Assembly (NCBI RefSeq): GCF_023073335.1
Contig: NZ_JADPJG010000015.1
Location: 1 to 64,000, forward strand
Length of the DNA: 64,000 nt
Source of the DNA: Bradyrhizobium sp. 21
GTDB lineage: Bacteria > Pseudomonadota > Alphaproteobacteria > Rhizobiales > Xanthobacteraceae
Direction: 5' to 3'
The notes below the pieces were generated by a model. The model made no database searches. It saw nothing but the letters and a program-made list of their open reading frames with translations, and was not told the origin of the DNA. Made by a program: the position numbers and the translations under genes. Numbering within the stretch: the first letter of the stretch is position 1; each line of letters begins with the position of its first letter. Shown one piece after another: positions 35,424-44,043 of this stretch.

Positions 35424-36020
35424 ATGACCGGGTCGTTTCCCGCGGTCGAGCGGGCGCTTCGTGTTCTCGGCAAGAAGATGCAGCGCGAGGGCGTCATCCG
35501 GGAAATGAAACAGCGGCGCTCCTACGAAAAGCCGTCGGAGAAAAAGGCCCGCGAGAAATCCGAGGCCATTCGCCGGGCTCGCAAGCAAGCAGTCGATCAA
35601 AAAGGGATTGCTACCCGCGCCACCGAAAGAAGCCTTTGCAGCGCAGGGCGCCCTTGCCGGAGATCAAGGCGCGGGCCAAGTCGCGCGTTCGGCAGAACGC
35701 CGCATGTCGCGCTATGGCCTGAAATCGATGCCTCGCAGCACGATGCCCGGCGGCGTGCCTTCGAACTCCGTTGCGCGATATTTGCTGGCCGCGCGTGCTT
35801 CGATGCGGTCCTGCAAGCGCGTGAACTGGGCTTCCCGCTGCTCGGGCTTGACTTGCGGGCCGCGCTCGAGGTCATCCATCGCGGAGGTCGAGATCGCGCA
35901 AGAAATCTCCCTGGTGCCGTCATGCATCGAGAACCGGACGACCATCCGGTCGTATTCGTGGCTGATGAACCGGCCGCTGGTCAACGTCATGGCCTACCCC
36001 GTTACATGATTGCTTGTTGA
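35424..36020 (+). pseudogene. rpsU: bS21 ribosomal protein-like gene, diverged ends and probable frameshift
   Basis: The segment KKMQREGVIREMKQRR followed by SYEKPSEKKAREKSEAIRRA (about residues 17-52) is unmistakably ribosomal protein bS21. The usual N-terminus (MQVLVRDNNVDQAL) is replaced by MTGSFPAVERAL. After RRARKQAVDQK the frame stays open for about 140 non-S21 residues, overlapping the DUF1488 gene on the other strand. Dropping one A from the AAAAA run at about 35598-35602 gives GLLPAPPKEAFAAQ, a more S21-like tail. Either the gene is a degenerate paralogue or it uses an unusual tail. GTGAGG precedes ATG 35424. Confidence 0.55.
35712..35990 (-). CDS. DUF1488 family protein
   Basis: A 92-residue protein. 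The central part, VRFSMHDGTREISCAISTSA, followed by MDDLE, is typical of DUF1488, a small rhizobial/proteobacterial family of unknown function. The C-terminal RLQDRIEARAASKYRATEFEG also fits. No ribosome-binding site stands out before ATG 35990, and an internal ATG before VVRFSM is possible. It is antisense to the questionable tail of the S21-like gene, which argues that the S21 reading beyond about 35700 is not real. Confidence 0.65.
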   Translation of the reverse strand: MTLTSGRFISHEYDRMVVRFSMHDGTREISCAISTSAMDDLERGPQVKPEQREAQFTRLQDRIEARAASKYRATEFEGTPPGIVLRGIDFRP

Positions 36021-36086
36021 CGCACGCCGCTTCCCGGTCGCGTCGAGTGCGGCGCGTGCCGAAATCCAGGCGGCCAGTCGCTCGCT

Positions 36087-36383
36087 TCAGTCTTCGCCCG
36101 ATAGCCGGACGAAATCGTCGAGCAGCGCCGCGACCAGCGCGCGGTGTCGCGTATCCTCGGCGGGCAGGCTCGCAGCATAGAGGTTGAGCAGATGGCGCGC
36201 CTTCACCGCAGCCTCAGGCCAGGACGTCGCAGGCACCGTCATCATGCGGTTTTCGAGGTCGGCCTCGCGCTCGCGCAGTTCCCTGACCTGGGCCTCGACC
36301 TCGCTCAGGGCGCGGCGCAGGTCGGTGGCTTTCTGCGCGGCCATGCCGCGGTGCTTGTCGAGATCGACCGTCTGCTCAGTCAT
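36087..36383 (-). CDS. Small helical hypothetical protein
   Basis: A 98-residue protein, mostly helical, with a heptad-like stretch ATDLRRALSEVEAQVRELREREADLE (about 18-44) that suggests a short coiled coil. Its ATG overlaps the stop of the preceding minus-strand gene by four bases, indicating translational coupling. I do not recognise a family with a known function. Confidence 0.6.
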   Translation of the reverse strand: MTEQTVDLDKHRGMAAQKATDLRRALSEVEAQVRELREREADLENRMMTVPATSWPEAAVKARHLLNLYAASLPAEDTRHRALVAALLDDFVRLSGED

Positions 36384-36538
36384 TGGCGGATGCTCGCGTC
36401 TGCGGCCTGCGCGTTCGCAAGATCAACCGAGCCGATCGTGGCAATTCGGCGATAGGCTGCGAAGGAGATGCGCTCGACGCAGCGGATGCGGAACGGGTGC
36501 CTGAAGGTGACGGTTTCTCGCCGCGAGCGGATGGTCAT
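36380..36538 (-). CDS. Small protein, shortened member of a rhizobial family
   Basis: A 52-residue protein starting MTIRSRRETVTFRHPFRIR and ending SVDLANAQAADASIRQ. From memory, Bradyrhizobium proteins with this start are about 80-90 residues, with a 'LPAG.Y.V.TDEELIE.LSFP' middle that is missing here between FRIRCVERI and SFAAYRR; this one would thus carry an in-frame internal deletion. Its stop overlaps the next gene's ATG (ATGA). The family comparison is recollection, not computed. Confidence 0.5.
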   Translation of the reverse strand: MTIRSRRETVTFRHPFRIRCVERISFAAYRRIATIGSVDLANAQAADASIRQ

Positions 36539-36914
36539 GAACGCCTGCCTTTCGGATGTGAAGCGCCAACCGATGCCGGCCACTGCAACCATGCTCCCTT
36601 GGTCTGGCAATAGCCAGCACTATCGGCGCGCGCCGGCGAACGGCAATGTCACGGCGCGACCATCGCGCAAGGCATTTAACGCTCGCTATTGGCTGGGCGC
36701 GGACCTAGGATTGCTGCCATTACCGCATGGCTCGACGGGCCGCGTGCCTGCGACGATCGCGTTACGCCTCGCACAAAGTGCTGCGCGATGGTGACGTGGA
36801 CGAGAGGTCTGCACCTTGCGTGGACGGGTGCTGCAGTCGGATGAATTCGACGAACTCAAATCACCCAGACGAACTCGAACCACCAAGAACTCGAACCACC
36901 AAAAGGAGAGCGAG
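36539..36914. other. 376-base intergenic region
   Basis: It lies between divergent small genes. Near its right end, 36849-36901, three imperfect direct repeats of GAACTCGAACCACCAA type occur just before the ribosome-binding site of the 44-aa gene. No convincing open frame was found; the frames here are out-of-phase readings. Confidence 0.55.
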
Positions 36915-37049
36915 ATGGCGAAGGGTCAGCAACGCAGCAATCGCGAAACCAAGAAGCCGAAGAAGGATAAAGCCAAGCTGGTCGCCGCGGCCCCGAGCCG
37001 CAAGGAGCCCGCCTGGCAGCCGGATTTCGGACCTACAAAGAAGAAATAG
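36915..37049 (+). CDS. 44-residue basic protein
   Basis: ATG 36915 follows AAGGAG at a good distance. The peptide begins MAKGQQRSNRETKKPKKDKA and ends DFGPTKKK: highly lysine-rich, no membrane segment. Similar lysine-rich short proteins are widespread in Bradyrhizobium, function unknown; nucleic-acid or ribosome contact would suit the charge. A GC stem-loop (37056-37072) follows the stop closely. Confidence 0.65.
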   Translation: MAKGQQRSNRETKKPKKDKAKLVAAAPSRKEPAWQPDFGPTKKK

Positions 37050-37055
37050 CGGGAA

Positions 37056-37072
37056 GCCCGCACGCAGCGGGC
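37056..37072 (+). terminator. Stem-loop after the 44-aa gene
   Basis: GCCCGC-ACGCA-GCGGGC, seven bases after the stop codon. The position suits a transcription end, but no T-run follows, so an intrinsic terminator is only possible. Confidence 0.35.
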
Positions 37073-37220
37073 GGGTGCCAAAGCCTTTCCTGCCTCACGC
37101 GCCGACAATGGCCGCTCGAGCTCGCCGCGGCCATCTCGACAGGCTGGCCGCTGAAGCCGAGACGGCGATGGCTGAAGACCGCAGACGCAAAGTCCCTGAG
37201 GTTTGATGATATAACGGGTC

Positions 37221-37475
37221 TCATCGAGGCTCTGGTGATCCCTGTCGATAGCGGATGCGACGGAATTGAACTCCGCCTCCCTTGCGTCTCGCGCCGATCC
37301 CGATTTCCTGGGCCTCGCGCTCGATGCGCCCGGCTTCCCACAGCCGATCGAGCGATTTGGCCACCTCCAGCGTTTCTCCGCCGCAGATGCGCTGGATCTG
37401 AGCAGCCGTCTGCCACTCGTCGTCGAGCAGCTTCACCAGCTTTTCGTCGAGGGAATTGCTCCGAACTCTGTCCAT
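37221..37475 (-). CDS. Small winged-helix-like protein
   Basis: An 84-residue frame: SNSLDEKLVKLLDDEWQTAA, QIQRICGG and VAKSLDRLWEAGRIERE suggest a compact winged helix (helix-turn-helix then a wing), followed by a basic tail (GARRKGGGVQFRRIRYR). ATG 37475 fits the domain start, though no good ribosome-binding site is visible. It may bind DNA or serve as an antitoxin-like regulator; no partner is adjacent. Confidence 0.5.
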   Translation of the reverse strand: MDRVRSNSLDEKLVKLLDDEWQTAAQIQRICGGETLEVAKSLDRLWEAGRIEREAQEIGIGARRKGGGVQFRRIRYRQGSPEPR

Positions 37476-37608
37476 GCCTTTAAGCAAAAGTTCTTTCGCG
37501 CGCGTTCCATGTCCCGCTGCATTTGGCGGAGACGGAATAGCCGCTCGATGTGCGACCGAGCAGTCCCCGGCGAGGAAAGGGTCGCTCGGAGAGCGGCCCT
37601 TTCCTCGC

Positions 37609-37926
37609 TCACCAGCTCCGGGTGCCGAAGCTGAAGCCGATGCTCGGGCCGCCGCCATAGTAGCCGTAGCCACGATCGCGGTACTCAGGACCGCCATAAT
37701 ACCCGTAGCTTCGGCGCGCCGCGTAGCCGTCGTCACCGCCGTAATAGCGCTGGACGTGGCGGGGCCCGCGGGTCCTGTAGCAGCGGCCGTACTCGTCACA
37801 GACAAGCCGTACCTGATCGATGCCGGCTGCCTCGGTTGAGCCGGGTGTAGCAGGATTGAGCGGGGCGGCGAGCGCCGCGGAGCTCACGACGGTGGCCGCC
37901 AAAAGTCCCAGTACAATGGTTTTCAT
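37609..37926 (-). CDS. Secreted Gly/Tyr-rich small protein
   Basis: A 105-residue protein with a strong ribosome-binding site (GGAGGAG) and a signal peptide (LGLLAATVVSSAALAAPLNP). The mature part holds a Cys pair (LVCDEYGRCYRTRG) and then repeats rich in Gly, Tyr and Arg (RSYGYYGGPEYRDRGYGYYG). Similar proteins occur across Rhizobiales with no assigned role. It lies just downstream of the DUF1236 gene on the same strand. Confidence 0.7.
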   Translation of the reverse strand: MKTIVLGLLAATVVSSAALAAPLNPATPGSTEAAGIDQVRLVCDEYGRCYRTRGPRHVQRYYGGDDGYAARRSYGYYGGPEYRDRGYGYYGGGPSIGFSFGTRSW

Positions 37927-37950
37927 GGTCGTATCTCCTCCGTGACGAAT

Positions 37951-38988
37951 TCAGTCGATCTCTTCGATGACGCGACGCTCGCGGGGCTCCACGATGTAGG
38001 TGCGGCTGTCCCGGTTGATGTACCGGTATTCCCGCAAGCTCGGCGCATCCCGATAGACGTCGTCGGAGAAGGCCTCGATCTCCACGCCGTCCGGCACGCG
38101 CTCGCCAGTGCGGATTTCGGTGCGGACGGTGCTGCCCGTGGTGCGCCCCTCTCGCTCGACGGGCCGCGCCTTGGCGTGTTTACGAATGACCTCACGGTCG
38201 CGATCGCTGAACGTCGTCTTGTGCTGTTCGGAGCGAACTGGCGCAGCCGCCGTCGAGCGGCCTGAATAGGGCATCACGGCGACGATGTTGTAGCTGGACG
38301 GATCCACGATCACGATCTCGTCCTTCACCAGGACGAAATTGTAACCGCGATACTGTGGCACCACCTCGACGACTTCGGCCGGCAGCGGCTGGAGACGCAC
38401 GTCGCGGGGCACCGCCGTGCCGACCGACAGCGAAAAATTGACGTTGTTCAACGGCTGAACGTTGAGATGCGAGATCGAGGCGCTGACGCGGGTGCGCTGC
38501 TGGTCGTTGAGGTTGACCGATGCGTTCACGTTGGTGTTCGACGACTGACCGGCGGCGTTCTGCTGCTGGGCCGTGTTGGCCGCGCCGCTTCCCGAGGGTG
38601 ACTGCGCCTGGTTGCTGTTTGAGGCTGGCGGGTTTGCACTCTGGGTCTGGTTGTTCGTGGGCGAATTGGTTTGCGCCTGGCTGGGCTGGGTGGTCGGCGC
38701 CTGTGTGGTGGGCGTGGCGGCGCCGGTGCCGGAATTCGTCGCTTGATTCGTGGTGGGCTGCCCCGACGAGGATGGCGTCTGCGTCTGAGCGGAATTCGAC
38801 GAGGGCGTTGAGGTCTGTGCGGATCCCGACGGCGTCGCCGACGACGGCGGCGGCGTCGTGGCCGACGTGGAATTCTGCTGCTGCGTGGCCGGTGGGCTGG
38901 AGCTCGACGGGCTCGGAGACGATTGCGCAAAGGCGGACGTGGCGATCGCGACGGCGGCTGTCGTAGTCAACAATAAACGCTTGTTCAT
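37951..38988 (-). CDS. Exported DUF1236 protein with long low-complexity linker
   Basis: A 345-residue protein. A signal peptide (about 1-21, ending TSAFAQ) is followed by roughly 130 residues of Ser/Thr/Pro/Gln/Asn only (21-155). The structured half has two DUF1236-like units: GTAVPRDVRLQPLPAEVVEV with NFVLVKDEIVIVDP, and GERVPDGVEIEAFSDDVYRD with SRTYIVEPRERRVIEEID at the end. DUF1236 proteins are rhizobial envelope proteins of unknown role. AGGAGG precedes ATG 38988. The linker may span the periplasm or be glycosylated; that is inference. Confidence 0.82.
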   Translation of the reverse strand: MNKRLLLTTTAAVAIATSAFAQSSPSPSSSSPPATQQQNSTSATTPPPSSATPSGSAQTSTPSSNSAQTQTPSSSGQPTTNQATNSGTGAATPTTQAPTTQPSQAQTNSPTNNQTQSANPPASNSNQAQSPSGSGAANTAQQQNAAGQSSNTNVNASVNLNDQQRTRVSASISHLNVQPLNNVNFSLSVGTAVPRDVRLQPLPAEVVEVVPQYRGYNFVLVKDEIVIVDPSSYNIVAVMPYSGRSTAAAPVRSEQHKTTFSDRDREVIRKHAKARPVEREGRTTGSTVRTEIRTGERVPDGVEIEAFSDDVYRDAPSLREYRYINRDSRTYIVEPRERRVIEEID

Positions 38989-39301
38989 CTGAACCTCCTG
39001 AATGCGGTTGCCAACAACACCGGTCAGGGTCCGGCAGTTCCAATTCGGGAAAACTCGGCAATAATCCGCAAACGGAGGGCTTCGACCACACGAGGGTTAG
39101 CCGATCGATTGGCGACCAATTCGCGCCAGATCGGGAGAAAACGGAACATTTGGATAACCGAACAGCAAGCGCTCCGTAACAGATGACCCCCTAATCGGCC
39201 CGCCGATGTGCGGCCGTTTTCATTCGGGTGCATCAGGCGATAGCTCGGTGCGGTGAGCCGGGCCAGGTTTGAAGCTGATCGCGGGGACTGGGGTGAGGTC
39301 G
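38989..39301. other. 313-base intergenic region
   Basis: It lies between the minus-strand DUF1236 gene and the end of the GGDEF/EAL gene. I see an AT-leaning stretch near 39140-39170 but no open frame, repeat or RNA gene. The promoter of the DUF1236 gene should be at its left side. Confidence 0.6.
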
Positions 39302-41962
39302 CTAAGCCGCCGCCTGCGCCGACAATAGCTGCTTCAATTTCGCCGCGGGCACGGCGGGGCTGAACAGCCAACCCTGCATCTGGCTGCATCCGAGCCGGCG
39401 CAGCACCTCGCGCTGGGCTTCGGTCTCGACGCCTTCCGCCGTTGTCACCATGTGGCGGGCGGCGGCCATGTGCACAACGGCCTGCACGATCGGCGAGGAA
39501 TCCTCAGGTTCGCCGATGTCGCTGATGAAGCTGCGGTCGATCTTGATCTTGTCGAACGGGAAGCGATGCAGATAGCTCAGCGACGAATAGCCGGTGCCGA
39601 AATCGTCGAGCGCGATACGCACGCCGAGCTCGCGCAGCTGATGCAGGATCGTCAGTGCCTCCGCGTCGTCACGGATCAGGACGGTCTCGGTGATCTCGAG
39701 CTCGAGCCGCCCCGGCGCAAGGCCTGATTCCGCCAGCGCGGTTGCGACCTTGAGCGCCAGCGTCCTGGAGCGGAACTGCACCGGGGAGACGTTCACCGCG
39801 ATATGGATATCGCCGGGCCATGAGGCGGCCTCCGTACAGGCCTGCTTCAACACCCATTCGCCGATCTCGCCGATCAGGCCGGTCTCTTCCGCGACCGGGA
39901 TGAAGTCGACGGGCGAGATCATGCCGCGCTCGGGATGGCGCCAGCGCAGCAGCGCCTCGCAACCGTTGACCACATTGGCCGCGAGATCCACCAGCGGCTG
40001 GTAGTGCACCTCGAACTCGCCGCGCGTGAGCGCCTGGCGCAAATCGAGCTCGAGCTGTCGGCGCAGCCGCGCCTTGGCGTCGTATTCTGGCACGAAGACA
40101 CGGAAGGTGCGGCGGCCTTCCGACTTCGCCGCATACATCGCGAGATCGGCCCGCTTGAGCAGCGCGTCGAGGGTATCGCCGTGGTCGGGCGCGATCGCGA
40201 TGCCGATGCTGGCATCGGTCGGGATTTCCTGGCCGTTGCAGTCCACGGGCGTGCGCAGCGCCTTCAGGATGTTTTCCGCGAGCTCCGTCAGTTCGGCATG
40301 GTCGTTGGTGCCCGCCTTGACGATGGCGAATTCGTCGCCCCCCAACCGTGCGACCAGATCGTTGCCGCTGACGCAGGCGCGCAGGCGGTTTGCGACCTGG
40401 CGCAGCAGCTCGTCGCCGACCTCGTGACCGAGCGAATCGTTGACGCCCTTGAACTCGTCGACGTCGATATAGAGGATCGCGAACGGCTTGCCCTGGCTGA
40501 GCTCCGCGACGCGGCGCTCCAGATGGCCGCGCATCAGCACGCGGTTGGGCAGGTCTGTCAGTGCGTCGTAATGCGCCATGTGCGCGATGCGTTCGTCGGC
40601 GCGGATGCGCTCGGTGACGTCCTCATGGGTAGCGAGCCAGCCGCCGGCGGCGCCGGGCTGGTTCTTGATCTCGATCAGGCGGCCGTCGGCGGTCTCGACG
40701 ATCGTGCTCTGCGTCTGCCCGGCATTGTTCAGGATGCCGTCGCAATAGGAATCGACGTCGCCCTCGAACGAGCCGGTGTCGTGGCGATGCTGGATCACCT
40801 CGCGGAAATGGGCGCCGGGCTTCACGACGTCGGGCGACAGGCCGTACATCTCGATGTAGCGGCGATTGCAGACGATCAGCCGTTCATCCTGATCGAACAT
40901 CAGGAGGCCCTGCGTCATGGTGTTCAGCGCGGTGTCGAGCCGCTGTTTCTCCAGCGAGAGCCGGCGCGTCATCTGGCGGAAGATCAACGTGAGCGTGAGC
41001 ACGAGCAGGCCGATCGACAGCACGGCGACGGTGACGAAGAATTTGGTTTGCGTGCGCCAGGTCGCCAGCGCCGCATCGAGCGATCTGGTCGCGACCACGA
41101 CCAGCGGCTCGCCGGTGAGGAGGCGCGAAGCGACGATGCGGTCCTTGCCGTCGATCGGGCTTGCGAGCTGGGTGGTGACGTAGGTGCGCTCGAACACCGC
41201 CATCTGCTCGCGCGTGCCGTTGCGGAAATTCTGACCGATCATCGCGTCGACATGCGGAACGCGCGCGAGCAACTCACCGTTCTGGTGGTGCATCGCGATC
41301 GAGGATTCCTCGCCGAGCCCGCTCGAGGCGAAGAAGGATTCGAGCTGGTCGGGCGTGATCGCACGCGAGACAATGCCGAAGAACTCGCCGTGCGGACCGG
41401 ACACGCGCCTGGCGAACACGATCGCGGGGCCGCCGCCGAACCGTCCGGCCACGACCTCGACCTCTTCCTGCGCGGCCGGATCGTTCTTGAGGCGCTTGAA
41501 ATAGCCGCGGTCACCGACCGAGACGTCGGCGACCGGCCAGCGCCGCGACGAGTTGATCAGAACGCCGTTGGAATCGAAGACGTTCGCGCCGGCCACATCG
41601 GACCAGCCGCTCGCCTTTGCCCGCAGCACCTCGTGCATGGCGAGCGTCGCCACCTCGCTGCGGAAGACATCGGCGGAACCGATGCCGCGGCTTTCGAGCT
41701 CCGCGATGACGCTCTTCTGGAGCACCGCAAAGTCCTCGAACTCGCGGTCGAAATGACGGGCGAGCAGCCGGACCGCGCTCTCCAGGCTGTCGCGGCCGCT
41801 CTCGATCGCATTCTGCCGGAAGCGGTCGACGGTGAGCGCGGTGCCGATAGCCATCGCGGCCATCAGCACGCAGCCGCCGACGATCAGCCATGTCAGCGGC
41901 GCTCCCCGCCAACGGCGCAGCAGCGCGCGTAGTCGCGCGCTCCATCGCATCGATGTGCCCAT
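39302..41962 (-). CDS. Membrane-bound GGDEF-EAL c-di-GMP turnover protein
   Basis: An 886-residue protein. Two membrane segments (about 23-43 and 300-322) flank a Cache-like periplasmic sensor. Inside the cell follow a PAS domain (about 338-450), a GGDEF domain with intact LGGDEFAI (about 545) and an EAL domain with intact GCEALLRWRHPERG, LEITETVLI and LDDFGTGYSSLSYL. Both cyclase and phosphodiesterase motifs look functional, so which activity dominates cannot be told. c-di-GMP affects motility and surface attachment, which would link to the PilZ gene at the window start. Confidence 0.92.
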   Translation of the reverse strand: MGTSMRWSARLRALLRRWRGAPLTWLIVGGCVLMAAMAIGTALTVDRFRQNAIESGRDSLESAVRLLARHFDREFEDFAVLQKSVIAELESRGIGSADVFRSEVATLAMHEVLRAKASGWSDVAGANVFDSNGVLINSSRRWPVADVSVGDRGYFKRLKNDPAAQEEVEVVAGRFGGGPAIVFARRVSGPHGEFFGIVSRAITPDQLESFFASSGLGEESSIAMHHQNGELLARVPHVDAMIGQNFRNGTREQMAVFERTYVTTQLASPIDGKDRIVASRLLTGEPLVVVATRSLDAALATWRTQTKFFVTVAVLSIGLLVLTLTLIFRQMTRRLSLEKQRLDTALNTMTQGLLMFDQDERLIVCNRRYIEMYGLSPDVVKPGAHFREVIQHRHDTGSFEGDVDSYCDGILNNAGQTQSTIVETADGRLIEIKNQPGAAGGWLATHEDVTERIRADERIAHMAHYDALTDLPNRVLMRGHLERRVAELSQGKPFAILYIDVDEFKGVNDSLGHEVGDELLRQVANRLRACVSGNDLVARLGGDEFAIVKAGTNDHAELTELAENILKALRTPVDCNGQEIPTDASIGIAIAPDHGDTLDALLKRADLAMYAAKSEGRRTFRVFVPEYDAKARLRRQLELDLRQALTRGEFEVHYQPLVDLAANVVNGCEALLRWRHPERGMISPVDFIPVAEETGLIGEIGEWVLKQACTEAASWPGDIHIAVNVSPVQFRSRTLALKVATALAESGLAPGRLELEITETVLIRDDAEALTILHQLRELGVRIALDDFGTGYSSLSYLHRFPFDKIKIDRSFISDIGEPEDSSPIVQAVVHMAAARHMVTTAEGVETEAQREVLRRLGCSQMQGWLFSPAVPAAKLKQLLSAQAAA

Positions 41963-42066
41963 CCAGCCCTCCCGTGGGATGGAAGATGCAGCAAAACCGA
42001 CAAGAGCGCGTTACCAGCAAGGGTTAGGAAAACATGAATCGGAGCGGAATCAGGGGGTTGGTTCCC

Positions 42067-42765
42067 TTACCTGCGGATCTCCCACTCCAGCGCTTCCGCA
42101 TTGGTCTTGGCGAAGGTCTTGGGCACATCGAACTTGCCGGTCTTGAGATCATAGCGGCATTGCCAGCCGCCCAGTCCCTTCACGGCGACGTTCTTCGGGT
42201 GCTTGTCGAATGCGCCGCCGAGCGAGATCACGAGGTAGCGGTTGTCGGGCCAGTCCACGCCAAGCCAGCGATAGCCCTCTTCCGCGCCCTTCATCAGATT
42301 GGCCGTGATGTGGTAGTCGATCTTGGCGAAATGCTTCGTCTCGGGCCGGGCGTAGAAATAGGCCCAGGCGAGATCGCTGAGCGATTTCTTGGTCGCGCTG
42401 ACGAAGGCGCCGTTCTCGACATGGTAGAGGAACAGATCCTGCTCGCCGGAGCCGGTCTTCTGCAGCCGCACCAACCATTGCGAGTCGTTGGTGAAGCGGA
42501 AGCCGGCGCCATAACCCTGCTCCGGCTTCAGCTCCGTCATCTGATCGCCGCGCCGCGCCCAGACCTGCCATTTGACGCCGAAAAGGTCTTCACTGTCCTT
42601 CATGTACTGCTCGAGCCTGGTAGCGCCGTCGGGCGAGGTGAAGGCGAGATCGGCATTGCCGGTGAGGACGAAGCCCGGCGGTGGACCGGAGGCGGCGAGA
42701 GCGGGGGCGGCGGCCAGCGTCAAGGCAAGCGCCAGCCATGGCGCCGGGCGGCGAAATGGGTTCAC
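42067..42765 (-). CDS. Exported hypothetical protein
   Basis: A 232-residue protein with a signal peptide (APWLALALTLAAAPALAASG). GTG 42765 is chosen because GAGG lies nine bases upstream; the frame is open further but the extension lacks a start signal. Mature part: LTGNADLAFTSPDGATRLEQ, FGVKWQVWARRGDQMTELK, and GLGGWQCRYDLKTGKFDVP. No known domain recognised. Divergent from the LysM gene. Confidence 0.65.
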   Translation of the reverse strand: MNPFRRPAPWLALALTLAAAPALAASGPPPGFVLTGNADLAFTSPDGATRLEQYMKDSEDLFGVKWQVWARRGDQMTELKPEQGYGAGFRFTNDSQWLVRLQKTGSGEQDLFLYHVENGAFVSATKKSLSDLAWAYFYARPETKHFAKIDYHITANLMKGAEEGYRWLGVDWPDNRYLVISLGGAFDKHPKNVAVKGLGGWQCRYDLKTGKFDVPKTFAKTNAEALEWEIRR

Positions 42766-42936
42766 TGGGAAAATCCTCGAAAAAATGTCGCGTTGCGGTC
42801 TCGCTCGTTTGACTCCGGCAGGGCCGCGCCGGTTCATTTTGAGGGGGAGATCATCGCTTCGACCGTCTTGCTGCCGGTGCCAAATCGGCGCAATTTGCCG
42901 CCCTCGGCTGATTTGGTACCCAAGGTTCATTCACAG

Positions 42937-43938
42937 ATGATGACCGCATCCAAGGCCCTCATTGCATTCTGTCTGCTCGCGGTGGGCGGGACCGTGCTGG
43001 TGGTCGGCCCCACCGAGCTGCGCCGCCTGCTGCCTGGCGGCGCGAAGACCGACATCGCGGCGGTCGCGAAGCCTGAAGGCAAGGTCGAACCCAAGACCGA
43101 GGCGAAAGCCGCATCCAGACCGGAAGAGCCAAAGCCAGCCGCCAGCGCAGCAGCCCCGTCGCCGGCGCCGAAGGCGGCTGCGCTGGCCGAGACCGAGCGG
43201 CAGGTCGCCGCACTCGCTGATCTTGCGCCGGTCAAGCCGCCGCCGGCGGTTGCGGATACCGGCCCCCGTTTCGACGTCGCCCGCGTCGACGATCACGGTG
43301 AGGCGGCGGTGATCGCGGGCCAGGCCGCGCCTGGTGCCAGGGTCGAATTGCTGCGCGACGGCAAGCCGCTCGATACGGTCGTGGCCGATGCGTCGGGCCA
43401 GTTCGTGATGACCCCGTCGCAGCTTCCCGCCGGTTCCTATGAACTGACCCTGCGCGCGAAAGCCCCCGACGGCACCGTCACGCAATCCGCCCGCACCATG
43501 CCGGTGACCATCGCCGAAGCCGCGCCGCCGCCCGCGCGCCCCGCGCCGGTCGCGAAGCAGGCCGAGAAGTCCGACGACAAGTCGGATGTCGTGGCGTCGC
43601 TGCCGTCGCCCCGTCTGGCCGCGCCCGCGGACAAGCCCGTCGTCCGGCCCAGGCTGATGGGTGCACCGAAGCCGAGGGTGTTGGCGCGCGCGCCGGCGCA
43701 GCCTTCGAGCACGGCGGTCGCGTCGGCTTCGCCCGCGGACGTCTTCAACGCTGCACCGGCGGAAGCAGGCGGCAACCGGGTGATCTCCCGCGGCGACAGC
43801 CTGTGGACCCTCAGCCGACTCGCTTACGGCGACGGCAACCGCTACGCAGTCATCTTCAACGCCAACCGCGGCAAGATCCACAATCCCAATTTGATCTATC
43901 CCGGCCAGACCTTTGTGCTGCCACAGAAGGCGGAGTGA
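42937..43938 (+). CDS. Membrane-anchored LysM-domain envelope protein
   Basis: A 333-residue protein. It has an N-terminal hydrophobic segment (about 5-24), a long Ala/Pro/Lys-rich linker (to about 105), a bacterial Ig-like domain (DDHGEAAVIAGQAAPGARVE ... LPAGSYELTLRAKAPDG), another Pro/Ala linker, and a C-terminal LysM motif (VISRGDSLWTLSRLAYGDGN ... NPNLIYPGQTFVLP) that binds peptidoglycan. The layout suits a periplasmic anchor bridging inner membrane and cell wall. Confidence 0.85.
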   Translation: MMTASKALIAFCLLAVGGTVLVVGPTELRRLLPGGAKTDIAAVAKPEGKVEPKTEAKAASRPEEPKPAASAAAPSPAPKAAALAETERQVAALADLAPVKPPPAVADTGPRFDVARVDDHGEAAVIAGQAAPGARVELLRDGKPLDTVVADASGQFVMTPSQLPAGSYELTLRAKAPDGTVTQSARTMPVTIAEAAPPPARPAPVAKQAEKSDDKSDVVASLPSPRLAAPADKPVVRPRLMGAPKPRVLARAPAQPSSTAVASASPADVFNAAPAEAGGNRVISRGDSLWTLSRLAYGDGNRYAVIFNANRGKIHNPNLIYPGQTFVLPQKAE

Positions 43939-44043
43939 GGTTTCTGCGACGCTTTGACCGTCGCGCGCCCGGAACCATTGGTTCCGCTCCGCGTCTTCTT
44001 CCTGCGACACGATGCGCGCTTGGCGCTGGAGGAGGGCCAAGAA

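Noticed and set aside
36849..36901. Three imperfect direct repeats before the 44-aa gene, considered as an array or operator set
   Set aside because: Too few and too degenerate to call more than a local duplication.
39935..41932. 665-codon plus-strand frame opposite the GGDEF/EAL gene
   Set aside because: Shadow of a gene with clear GGDEF and EAL motifs; composition is that of an antisense high-GC frame.
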